DNA of 16,359 nt from Anaerolineales bacterium (GCA_024643945.1 JAHELX010000067.1:1-16359), one strand, 5' to 3'. Positions 8,489 through 14,686 are shown, counted from the stretch's first letter. Translations and numbers: made by a program. Notes: generated by a model not told the origin, from the letters alone.

Positions 8489-8595
8489 AGCGTGAAACGT
8501 GAAACGTAAAGCGTAAAACGTGAAACGTGAAACGTAAAATGTCAGATACAACTGTCACACCTCACACTTTACGCATTACGTTTTACGTTTTACAT
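8469..8595. repeat. heptamer array pair in inverted orientation, without an internal gene
   Basis: Ten heptamers of the form (A/G)CGT(A/G)(A/G)A run in exact 7-bp register from 8469 to 8538. After a ~15-bp non-matching centre, degenerate and then clear heptamers in reverse orientation follow (TTTACGC, ATTACGT, TTTACGT and TTTACAT at 8568-8595). The arms are mutually complementary and would fold into a long hairpin in RNA. The left arm begins inside the end of the receiver gene and supplies its stop codon; the right arm ends about 8 bp before the Shine-Dalgarno of the next gene. It is the same design as the arrays flanking the 11411 gene. Confidence 0.85.
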
Positions 8596-8618
8596 TTTTG
8601 ACATGGAGGATTTTGACT

Positions 8619-9794
8619 ATGGCCCCTGGCCGCGTTTTGATTGTGGAAGACGAACCTGAATGGCAAAATATCGTCGGCGAGTTGCTGGCGGACGAAGGGC
8701 ACACCTGGCGACTGGCCAATACGTATGAGGGGGCACTGGCCCTATTCGGCCAGGAGTCGTTCAACGTGGTCTTCCTGGACATGATGCTGCACGAATTCGA
8801 TCTGCCTGTGCGCGGCGGCAGCGGCTGGAAGCTGCTGGATTACCTGGTGGAACAGCGCCCCCGGACGAAGATCATCGTACTGAGCGGGCGAGCAACGGCG
8901 GGTGAGGCGGCGCAGTTGGTGCGTGATTACCCCATCGCCGCCTTCATTGACAAGGGCGAAGAAGATGTCGAAGGGCAGATTCTGGAGGCAGTCCGCCAGG
9001 CGACGCGCGCCCCGTCACTGCGCATCCAGACCTTCGGCCAGTTTAATATCTGGCGTAATGGACAACTCATCGATCCCTGGGAGCGGGGACAGGCCGAGAC
9101 GGTGGTCAAATTGCTGCTGACCCGCCGAGCGGCCGGCGGCTGGGCCGTCTCTCCCGACGAACTTATCGAATGGCTGTGGCCTGAGTCGGACCCCAAGAGC
9201 GGGCTCAAGAAACTGCTGCCCCTGCTCAGCAACGCGCGGCATACCCTGGAACCGGACATCGAGCCGCGCGACTCGAATTTCATCCTGCGCGGCTCGTCCG
9301 GTTATTATTTTGATCTGAGTGGCGATGTGACCTGGGATGTGCTGGACTTCCGGCAGGCAGTCCATGAGGGCGTGACCCAACAGCGTTTGGGGGACCTGGA
9401 AGCGGCCATTAAAGCCTACGGAGCAGCCCAGGCCCTGTACAGGGGTGATTTTATGGCCGAAGATCGTTACGCTTCCTGGGCCATCCCCCAGCGGCAGGCT
9501 TTGCAGAACGAATACCGCGATTCGCTGGCGGGCCTGGCCGACACCCATGCCAGGCTGGGGCGCTATGCCGATGCCATTCGCGCTGGCGAGGCGGCGCTGG
9601 AAGTGGATCCCCTGTTGGAGAGCGTCTATCGCCAATTGATGCGCTACCACTATAGCGCTGGCGACAAAGGGCAGGCGCTCAAGGTGTATCGCAACTGTGT
9701 CAAGCTCTTTGACGAACTGTTTGGCGAAGGCCCCACACCGCAAACAAAGCATTTGTTCGAAGCGATCTCTAACAACGCCGAACTGGATGGTTGA
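8619..9794 (+). CDS. response regulator: receiver + winged helix + BTAD (SARP-like)
   Basis: A 391-residue regulator. The receiver at 1-125 has Glu10-Asp11, phospho-acceptor Asp54 (VVFLD), Ser89 (VLSG) and Lys112 (IDKGEE). A winged-helix DNA-binding region at about 134-235 starts LRIQTFGQFNIWRNG. A bacterial transcriptional activation domain of TPR-like helices covers about 240-385 (RYADAIRAGEAALEVDPLLESVYRQLMRYHYSAGD...). The order matches SARP/BTAD-type activators. The start at 8619 is preferred over in-frame TTG at 8598 because GGAGG sits at 8605-8609, ten bases before this ATG. It is separated from the single receiver by the inverted heptamer array but is followed by a terminator, so it is probably the operon's output protein. 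Confidence 0.9.
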   Translation: MAPGRVLIVEDEPEWQNIVGELLADEGHTWRLANTYEGALALFGQESFNVVFLDMMLHEFDLPVRGGSGWKLLDYLVEQRPRTKIIVLSGRATAGEAAQLVRDYPIAAFIDKGEEDVEGQILEAVRQATRAPSLRIQTFGQFNIWRNGQLIDPWERGQAETVVKLLLTRRAAGGWAVSPDELIEWLWPESDPKSGLKKLLPLLSNARHTLEPDIEPRDSNFILRGSSGYYFDLSGDVTWDVLDFRQAVHEGVTQQRLGDLEAAIKAYGAAQALYRGDFMAEDRYASWAIPQRQALQNEYRDSLAGLADTHARLGRYADAIRAGEAALEVDPLLESVYRQLMRYHYSAGDKGQALKVYRNCVKLFDELFGEGPTPQTKHLFEAISNNAELDG

Positions 9795-9809
9795 TGCAAC
9801 CCAAAAGTC

Positions 9810-9830
9810 CCCTAACCCTTAGGGTCTTTT
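9810..9830 (+). terminator. intrinsic terminator of the signalling operon
   Basis: CCCTAA (9810-9815) pairs perfectly with TTAGGG (9819-9824) around a 3-nt loop, followed by TCTTTT. It lies 16 bp after the stop of the BTAD regulator and just upstream of the next promoter. Confidence 0.65.
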
Positions 9831-9840
9831 CGTTCGTCCG

Positions 9841-9869
9841 TTGACAGCCTTCTGCCTCTGTGTTATACT
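9841..9869 (+). promoter_or_regulatory. promoter of the T-box leader
   Basis: Perfect TTGACA (9841-9846), an exact 17-bp spacer and TATACT (9864-9869) with TG one base upstream (extended -10). Transcription should start near 9876, at the AACGACGAAG that begins the T-box 5' strand. It drives the aldolase / four-helix / serS run. Confidence 0.85.
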
Positions 9870-9925
9870 ATCGCCAACGACGAAGACGGAGACAAATAGA
9901 CGGTGGCCGGGTTTCCCCATTAGAG

Positions 9926-10115
9926 TGTGTCTGAAAAGTAGCGTAGGGCAGCCTTTCCAGGCTGTCCGGGCGGGCTAGCCCATAGGTCCCCTCTCCCCTG
10001 TGCAGCCCCATGGGGGGCTTTCCCCTGTGCAGCCCCGTGGGGGGGCTTCGCTCGGGACCATTGGGCGCTCGGGACCGTGGGTGGGGAAAAGCCCACCCCA
10101 CGACTTTTCAGATAG
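9926..10115. mobile_element. MITE-like palindromic element inserted in the T-box Stem I
   Basis: About 190 bp bounded by perfect 10-bp inverted ends, TCTGAAAAGT (9930-9939) and ACTTTTCAGA (10103-10112), with weaker similarity continuing inward. The interior is G/C-rich and self-complementary: CAGCCT/AGGCTG, the palindrome GGGCTAGCCC, GGTCCC/GGGACC, a tandem ~28-bp repeat at about 9994-10047 and a second direct repeat CGCTCGGGACC (10049-10059, 10066-10076). There is no transposase frame and no clear target duplication. The exact outer edges are uncertain by a few bases. It is probably a non-autonomous element or its remnant. Confidence 0.7.
9994..10047. repeat. two tandem ~28-bp repeats inside the palindromic element
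   Basis: Two adjacent copies of a unit starting TCCCCTGTGCAGCCCC and ending in GGGGGGCTT, differing at an A/G position and in the length of the G run. Each unit can form a GCCCC/GGGGC hairpin. Confidence 0.75.
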
Positions 10116-10324
10116 CTTTGGAGGGGGGTTACAGGCAGAGAGGCGGTGCCGGCTGCGAACCGCCCCCGGCGCCGGTCGAAATCCCCTCCCGAGTTGACGG
10201 CGAAAAGGGTTATGCCCGTTAAGCTGGTCCGGCTGCGCCCGTTATCGCGCACGCGTGCCGGTGCACGCACCGAGGCCGCCCGGGGCAACGCGGCGGTGAA
10301 CAAAGGTGGCACCACGGAGAGTTA

Positions 10325-10355
10325 CTCCCGTCCTTTGAGGGCGGGGGTTTTTGTT
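10325..10355 (+). terminator. T-box-controlled intrinsic terminator
   Basis: CCCGTCC (10327-10333) pairs with GGGCGGG (10339-10345; one G-T pair) around a 5-nt loop, followed by GGTTTTTGTTT. The CCGTCCTTT part is shared with the antiterminator helix, giving the expected mutually exclusive switch. Confidence 0.85.
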
Positions 10356-10390
10356 TATAAACGCTTCGCGCATCACACAAGGAGGATGCT

Positions 10391-11272
10391 ATGTTTGCAG
10401 GTGTTTTTCCCCCGATTCCGACTCCTTTTGACGAGAGGGGTCAGGTTGACCTGGAGGGACTACGGGCTAACCTTGGCCGATGGAATGAGACCGGATTGGC
10501 GGGCTACGTGGCTCTGGGCTCCAACGGCGAAGCCCCCCTGTTAGATGCCGAGGAAAGTGTGGCGGTGATCCGCGCCGTCCGCGAGGCAATGGCGCCGGGC
10601 ATGATCCTGATCGCCGGGGCAGGCCGCGAGACGACGCGGGGCAGCCAGATGGCATGCCAGGCAGCGGCCGCCGCCGGCGCCGATGCGGTGCTGGTGGTCA
10701 CACCCTGGTATTACAAGGGAGCGATGACGGGCGATGTCCTGCGCCCGCACTTCGAGGCGGTCGCCGATGCCAGCCCGGTCCCGGTACTGCTGTATAATGT
10801 GCCGGCCAACACCGGTGTCAACCTGCCCGTGGCTACGGTAGCCGAGCTGGCCAGGCATCCCAACATCGTGGGCATCAAGGATAGCGCAGGGGACATCGGC
10901 CAACTCTGGGGGTTGATCCACTCTACGCCGGATGATTTCGTGGTGATTTGCGGCAACACCGGTGCCTTTTTGCCCGGCCTGCTGTTGGGTGCGAAGGGGG
11001 GTATCCTGGCCCTGGCTAACGTGGCTCCGCGCGAGACGGTGGCGCTGTACGAAGCGGCCCGAGCTGGGCGGCTGGATGAGGCGCGGGAACTGAACGACCG
11101 GCTGGTGCCGGTAGGGGTGGCCGTCACCCGTAGCTATGGAATTGCTGGCCTGAAAACGGCGCTGGATATGCTGGGCTACGTCGGCGGCAAGCCGCGTCCC
11201 CCTTTACGCTCGCCGTCGGTGGAGGGGGTGGCGGATATTCAGCGGATTTTGGAGAGGGCGGGGTTACTATGA
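10391..11272 (+). CDS. DapA-superfamily aldolase, closest in motif to 4-hydroxy-2-oxoglutarate aldolase
   Basis: A 293-residue class I (Schiff-base) aldolase/lyase of the DHDPS/NAL superfamily and of normal length. Visible: PPIPTPF, GSNGE (43-47), VVTPWYY (102-108), LYNVPANTG with Tyr135, and NIVGIKDSAGD with Schiff-base Lys163. The loop that is G-T-T-G-E in true dihydrodipicolinate synthase is GSNGE here. This motif, the C-terminal AVTRSYGIAGLKTALDMLGYVGG and the surrounding sequence resemble eukaryotic HOGA1, which cleaves 4-hydroxy-2-oxoglutarate to pyruvate and glyoxylate. That assignment is by motif, not by test; another 2-keto-acid aldolase is possible. AAGGAGG precedes the ATG. It is the first gene behind the T-box. 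Confidence 0.88.
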   Translation: MFAGVFPPIPTPFDERGQVDLEGLRANLGRWNETGLAGYVALGSNGEAPLLDAEESVAVIRAVREAMAPGMILIAGAGRETTRGSQMACQAAAAAGADAVLVVTPWYYKGAMTGDVLRPHFEAVADASPVPVLLYNVPANTGVNLPVATVAELARHPNIVGIKDSAGDIGQLWGLIHSTPDDFVVICGNTGAFLPGLLLGAKGGILALANVAPRETVALYEAARAGRLDEARELNDRLVPVGVAVTRSYGIAGLKTALDMLGYVGGKPRPPLRSPSVEGVADIQRILERAGLL

Positions 11273-11273
11273 A

Positions 11274-11392
11274 GAGTGAAACGTAAAACGTAAAGACGTA
11301 AAACGTGAAACGTAAAACGTGAAACGTAAGACGTGAAGCGTACGGTGCAAGACGTAAGGTGTAAACGAGAAGCGTAAAACGTGAAACGTGAG
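11274..11392. repeat. left heptamer array of the four-helix-bundle gene
   Basis: About 16 heptamers of the form (A/G)CGT(A/G)A(A/G) in direct orientation, starting two bases after the aldolase stop. Register is kept except for a single extra base at 11295 and some degenerate units (GCGTACG, GTGCAAG, GTGTAAA) near 11338-11371. It ends about 18 bp before the ATG at 11411 and is the partner of the reverse array at 11936-11985. Confidence 0.88.
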
Positions 11393-11410
11393 AGGCGAGG
11401 TGCTGGGAAG

Positions 11411-11926
11411 ATGAACTATCAAGAGTGGGAGGAGGCTGTGCCGGAGGCGATCAAGGCGGATTCGCTGTGGAAGATGACTGCGTACCGGATGGCACTGTTC
11501 CTGGCAGACTTGGGATGGCATGATGTCACCAAGCTGTCGCAAGATCGGCGCACGCTGGGCTTGTCAGACCAGTTGTACCGGTCCCTGGGCTCCATCAGCG
11601 CCAACCTGGCAGAAGGCTACTCTCGAGGTACGGGCAGGGACCGGGCCCGCTTTTACGAGTACGCCTTGGGTTCAGCCCGCGAGAGCCGTGACTGGTATTT
11701 CAAGGCGCGTCGCATCCTGGGCGAGGCCGTCGCCACGCATCGCTGGCAACAACTCACCGAAATCATCCGCCTGCTGCTGACGATGGTCCCCAACCAGCGT
11801 GGACGTAACCTGCGCGAAGAAAGCGTCCCGTATTACGCCAACCTGCACGACGGCAAATCAGGCTTGCCTATCCAAGAGGAGGACTTGCGGGATCTGCTCC
11901 AAAACATCCCCCTCCCCGACCCATAG
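11411..11926 (+). CDS. four-helix-bundle protein, S23/23S rRNA intervening-sequence-protein family
   Basis: A 171-residue helical protein. The signature is SLGSISANLAEGYSRGTGRD (58-77) followed by RARFYEYALGSARESRDWYFKARRI (78-102), matching the family pattern S(I/V)xxNIAEGxxR...FxxxALGSxxE. The family folds as a four-helix bundle, forms oligomers and includes products of rRNA intervening sequences and the Avd proteins of diversity-generating retroelements; its general function is unknown. The C-terminal ~40 residues extend beyond the usual core. The ATG at 11411 is chosen because the upstream in-frame GTG at 11381 lies inside the repeat array. The gene is bracketed by inverted heptamer arrays and may travel with them. 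Confidence 0.82.
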   Translation: MNYQEWEEAVPEAIKADSLWKMTAYRMALFLADLGWHDVTKLSQDRRTLGLSDQLYRSLGSISANLAEGYSRGTGRDRARFYEYALGSARESRDWYFKARRILGEAVATHRWQQLTEIIRLLLTMVPNQRGRNLREESVPYYANLHDGKSGLPIQEEDLRDLLQNIPLPDP

Positions 11927-11935
11927 CCGTCGCGC

Positions 11936-11985
11936 TTTACGCCTTACGTTTTACGTTTTTACGTTTTACGTTTCACGTTTGACGA
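11936..11985. repeat. right heptamer array, reverse orientation
   Basis: Six to seven reverse-complement heptamers (TTTACGC, CTTACGT, TTTACGT, TTTACGT, TTTACGT, TTCACGT, TTGACGA) with a single extra base at 11957. It begins 9 bp after the four-helix-bundle stop and ends about 6 bp before the serS Shine-Dalgarno. Confidence 0.88.
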
Positions 11986-12003
11986 ACTACTGGAGGTAAT
12001 CCT

Positions 12004-13296
12004 ATGCTAGACTTAACCTTTATCCGGGAACATCCTGATGAAGTCAAAGAGGCGCTGGTCAAATTGAACACGGATGCCCCTATCGATGAGATTTTGGAGC
12101 TGGATCAGGAGCGGCGCAACCTGTTGCAAGAAGTCGAGGCGCTGCGGGCGGAGCGCAACGCCGGATCGAAGCAGATCGGGGCGCTGATGCGCGAGGGCCG
12201 GCGCGACGAGGCGGAGAGCCTCAAGCAGCATATGAGCCAGGTCGGGGAGCGCATCAGCGAATTGGACGGTCAGTTGCGCCAGGTGGAGGCGGATTTGCGG
12301 GAGAAGGAGTTGTGGGTTCCCAACATGCCCGACGAGAGCGTGCCGGTGGGACCGGACGAGAGCCATAACATTATCCTGCGGCAGGAAGGAATTCTCAAGG
12401 CGGCCGAAAGCTTGGGCTTTGAGCCCCTGCCGCACTGGGATTTGGGGCCGGTGCTGGGCATCATCGATTTCGAGCGGGGCGGTAAGCTGTCCGGCAGTCG
12501 TTTCTACGTGCTCAAGGGGACGGGGGCGCGGCTGCAACGGGCGCTGATCCAGTGGATGCTGGACGTTCACACCCAAAAGCACGGCTATACTGAGATCTAC
12601 CCGCCATTCATGGTGCGTCGGGAGATGATGGTGGGTGCCGCCCAGTTGCCCAAGTTTGAGGAAAACATCTACCACGATGCCGAGGAGGATTACTGGTTCA
12701 TCGGCACGGCGGAGATCCCGCTAACCAACCTGCACCGGGACGAGATCCTGGACGAGGAGCAGTTACCGCTCTACTACGTGGCTTACAGCGCCTGCTTCCG
12801 GCGGGAAAAGATGAGTGCGGGCCGGGACGTGCGAGGCATTAAGCGGGGCCACCAGTTTGACAAGGTAGAAATGTATAAATTCGTGGCGCCCGAGACGAGT
12901 TACGACGAACTGGAGCGCCTGGTGTCCAACGCTGAGGATATCTGCCGTGGGCTGGGTATCCCCCACCGGGTGGTGCAGATGTGCACGGGGGATCTGGGCT
13001 TCGCGGCTGCGAAGAAGTACGACCTGGAGATGTGGGCACCGGGCTGCAGCGAGTGGCTGGAGGTCAGTTCCTGTTCCAACTGCACCGACTTCCAGGCGCG
13101 CCGGGCCAATGTCCGCTTCCGGCGGGAGCAAGGGGCCAAACCGGAGTTCGTGCATACGCTAAACGGTTCGGGGCTGGCGTTGCCGCGGGTGATGATCGCT
13201 ATCATCGAGAATTACCAGCAAAAGGACGGCACCATTCTGGTGCCGGAGGTGTTGAGGCCCTATATGGGAGGGCTGGAGGTCATTCAGAACGCCTGA
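12004..13296 (+). CDS. serS: serine--tRNA ligase
   Basis: A 430-residue class II aminoacyl-tRNA synthetase that charges tRNA-Ser in the cytosol; the length is normal. The N-terminal ~105 residues form the long helical arm ([31 protein letters not shown]) that contacts the tRNA-Ser long variable arm. The catalytic core shows FIGTAEIPL, motif 2 [25 protein letters not shown] (about 265-289) and motif 3 with NGSGLALPR from residue 387. GGAGGT at 11992-11997 precedes the ATG. It is the last gene of the T-box run but lies 1.65 kb from the T-box, with the four-helix-bundle gene and its arrays in between. Confidence 0.97.
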   Translation: MLDLTFIREHPDEVKEALVKLNTDAPIDEILELDQERRNLLQEVEALRAERNAGSKQIGALMREGRRDEAESLKQHMSQVGERISELDGQLRQVEADLREKELWVPNMPDESVPVGPDESHNIILRQEGILKAAESLGFEPLPHWDLGPVLGIIDFERGGKLSGSRFYVLKGTGARLQRALIQWMLDVHTQKHGYTEIYPPFMVRREMMVGAAQLPKFEENIYHDAEEDYWFIGTAEIPLTNLHRDEILDEEQLPLYYVAYSACFRREKMSAGRDVRGIKRGHQFDKVEMYKFVAPETSYDELERLVSNAEDICRGLGIPHRVVQMCTGDLGFAAAKKYDLEMWAPGCSEWLEVSSCSNCTDFQARRANVRFRREQGAKPEFVHTLNGSGLALPRVMIAIIENYQQKDGTILVPEVLRPYMGGLEVIQNA

Positions 13297-13322
13297 AGGT
13301 GACGTTGGCGACGGGGTTTTCA

Positions 13323-13475
13323 CCCTCTCCCCGGCCCTCTCCCTCGAGGGAGAGGGAGCCTACCCCCTCTCCCCGGCCCTCTCCCTCGAGGGAGAGGGAG
13401 CCTACCCCCTCTCCCCGGCCCTCTCCCTCGAGGGAGAGGGAGCCTGGCACCCCTCCCCCTGGCAGGGGAAGGGGC
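13323..13475. repeat. three 42-bp tandem palindromic repeats (REP-like) plus a degenerate fourth hairpin
   Basis: A 42-bp unit is repeated three times with exact period (equivalent bases 13326, 13368 and 13410). Each unit contains a perfect 22-bp palindrome, CCCTCTCCC-TCGA-GGGAGAGGG, preceded by a CCCTCTCCCCGG half. A related but different hairpin (CCCCTGGCAGGGG type) follows at about 13450-13475. It lies 27 bp after serS and could end its transcript or protect the 3' end. Frames through it encode only low-complexity PSPSRERE-type peptide and are not genes. Confidence 0.9.
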
Positions 13476-13528
13476 GCCCTTACACTGAATAGAATATGGG
13501 ATGCAGCCTTTAATAGGGCAAGGCTCGA

Positions 13529-14113
13529 TTACCGGTACTGCATGCTGACCGCGGCGACCATCCCCGGCGGGCTCCAAAACGCGACAGGCTGGGGAAGATG
13601 GCCGTGAGCTCCTGATAAATCTTCCTGACAAGGATGCATGTTGGGAACCAACTCAGATCGAACCGGCCACGATACGAGCAGGCCGGTCCCCGGGGAGGCG
13701 TAGTTCAGCTCCAACTGTTCGATCTCACATATGGCCTGGTTCAAGACATTCTCCAGGCGGCGCACATTATCTGCGAGCTCCATCAGGCGCAAATCCGTCT
13801 CATCGGGAAGCCGGCTGAGGGGCTCGCCGACATTTTGTGCTGTCTCTACGGCCTGAAGCACAGACTGGCGCTGGTGTTCCAGGCTGTCGATGGCAACTTT
13901 CGCCTGGTGCATGAGAACTTTGAGTTCGTACTTCGCCACATCGGCCAGACAACAACCTACATCCATTGGAGTTTCCTTATCAGGCCGCAAATGTATCTCG
14001 TCACGCATCAACTCTACCACAGGATCATAAGAACCTAATATGAGAGTAGCTAGAAAACGGTTAGAAAAGTTCCGGTATTGCTTTAAAGGCTTCTTGTCGC
14101 CTTTATTATACAT
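13529..14113 (-). CDS. unrecognised helical protein, likely coiled coil
   Basis: A 194-residue protein with no family that I recognise. The N-terminus is Lys/Arg-rich (MYNKGDKKPLKQYRNF). The centre (about 55-140) is strongly helical with heptad character (LADVAKYELKVLMHQAKVAIDSLEHQRQSVLQAVETAQN, then LMELADNVRRLENVLNQAICEIEQLEL). The C-terminal ~50 residues are Pro/Gly-rich and less ordered. This strand was preferred over a 134-codon opposite frame because its amphipathic pattern is coherent. No Shine-Dalgarno precedes the ATG, but a TATAAT lies 8 bp upstream, so the message may be nearly leaderless; a later start is possible. Confidence is moderate. Confidence 0.55.
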   Translation of the reverse strand: MYNKGDKKPLKQYRNFSNRFLATLILGSYDPVVELMRDEIHLRPDKETPMDVGCCLADVAKYELKVLMHQAKVAIDSLEHQRQSVLQAVETAQNVGEPLSRLPDETDLRLMELADNVRRLENVLNQAICEIEQLELNYASPGTGLLVSWPVRSELVPNMHPCQEDLSGAHGHLPQPVAFWSPPGMVAAVSMQYR

Positions 14114-14121
14114 CTATTATC

Positions 14122-14127
14122 ATTATA
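14122..14127 (-). promoter_or_regulatory. possible -10 element of the 14113 gene
   Basis: A perfect TATAAT on the minus strand, ending 8 bp before the ATG at 14113. There is no good -35 at 16-18 bp. If used, the transcript would begin at or within a few bases of the start codon. Confidence 0.35.
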
Positions 14128-14182
14128 GCCTACGATGTGACATTCGTCCTTAAATTTTGATTAAGCGGCCCTTAAGGGAACT

Positions 14183-14686
14183 TTATGAACATGGGCAATG
14201 GAACCAGTTCGGATCTGCCAGGACGACAGAGGTTTCGATCTGGCGTTCAGAGATGGACCAGTATTTCCTGAGCAGGCGCTCTTTCTCCTGCGAGGAAACC
14301 AGTCGAAATCCGTGTTTTTCGTAGAAACGAATGGCCCAAACGGCAGCGGCCCAGGTACCGATTAAGATGGGGCGGGTGGTCTGCTGCCGAAGCGCGGAGA
14401 GCAATTTTCCCCCAATGCCTTGATTTTGTCGGTTCGGGCGCACGTAAGCGTGCCGGATGAGCGTCACGTCCTGGACGTTTTGAATGCCCATCACTCCCAG
14501 CAGTTGGCCCTCTTCCTCATACCCCCAGAATACGACCCCTTCCTGTATCTCGTGCCGAAGCTCATCTTGCGACATGTAAGGCTCTTGCCAACGGTCTGGG
14601 GGGATGACTCCCTGGTAGGCCTGGGCTGCATCATTGATGATCGAGTAGATCGTGGCAAAGTCGTTGTCGTCGCTTGGACGGATCAT
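14183..14686 (-). CDS. GNAT-family N-acetyltransferase
   Basis: A 167-residue GNAT acetyltransferase that would move an acetyl group from acetyl-CoA to an amine substrate. It shows the N-terminal IRPSDDNDFATIYSIINDAA, a beta-4 / motif A segment HAYVRPNRQNQGIGGKLLSAL (79-99) whose QNQGIG binds the CoA pyrophosphate, and a motif B-like AIRFYEKHGFRLV. The start at 14686 is preferred over the in-frame ATG at 14722 because GGGAGG (14698-14693) lies six bases upstream and the product then starts MIRPS, as is usual in the family. The substrate is unknown. It is co-directional with, and 69 bp upstream of, the helical gene. Confidence 0.87.
   Translation of the reverse strand: MIRPSDDNDFATIYSIINDAAQAYQGVIPPDRWQEPYMSQDELRHEIQEGVVFWGYEEEGQLLGVMGIQNVQDVTLIRHAYVRPNRQNQGIGGKLLSALRQQTTRPILIGTWAAAVWAIRFYEKHGFRLVSSQEKERLLRKYWSISERQIETSVVLADPNWFHCPCS

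Larger units (their letters stand above)
9876..10355 (+). promoter_or_regulatory. T-box leader (probably tRNA-Ser), Stem I interrupted by an insert
   Basis: T-box hallmarks in order: a 5' Stem I strand (GACGAAGACGGAGACAAATA, 9879-9898); the distal AGAGAGG element (10137-10143) with apical GGCTGCGAACC; a specifier region CGAAATCCCC (10177-10186); CCGTTATCG in the stem II/III region; and the T-box AGGTGGCACCACGG (10304-10317). The antiterminator is explicit: AAAGG and ACGG pair with CCTTT and CCGT, leaving the bulge TGGCACC. The competing terminator follows. UGGC in the bulge suits a tRNA with discriminator G. The specifier can be read AUC (directly after GAA) or UCC; UCC, discriminator G and the downstream serS agree on serine. 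Upper Stem I is split by the element at about 9926-10115. Confidence 0.88.

Noticed and set aside
8469..8595. CRISPR-like array
   Set aside because: The units are 7 bp with no unique spacers and turn into reverse orientation. There is no cas gene in the window. The same holds for the arrays at 11274-11985 and 13323-13475.
10177..10186. Isoleucine specificity of the T-box (AUC directly after GAA)
   Set aside because: Not excluded, but UGGC in the acceptor bulge does not suit the usual A discriminator of tRNA-Ile, and serS lies in the run. Kept as the alternative.
9868..10315. Coding frames within the T-box leader and insert
   Set aside because: They overlap the promoter, palindromic repeats and structured RNA elements, and none has a plausible start or protein pattern.
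11411..11926. Avd protein of a diversity-generating retroelement
   Set aside because: The four-helix-bundle fold is shared with Avd, but there is no reverse transcriptase and no template/variable repeat pair in the window.
13323..13607. Open frames through the post-serS repeats (PSPSRERE-type peptides)
   Set aside because: They exist only because the 42-bp repeat unit is a multiple of three. The composition is that of repeat DNA, not of a protein.
13634..14038. Plus-strand frame of 134 codons
   Set aside because: It is the antisense of the helical minus-strand gene, lacks a ribosome binding site and has no coherent domain pattern. The minus-strand product looks more protein-like.
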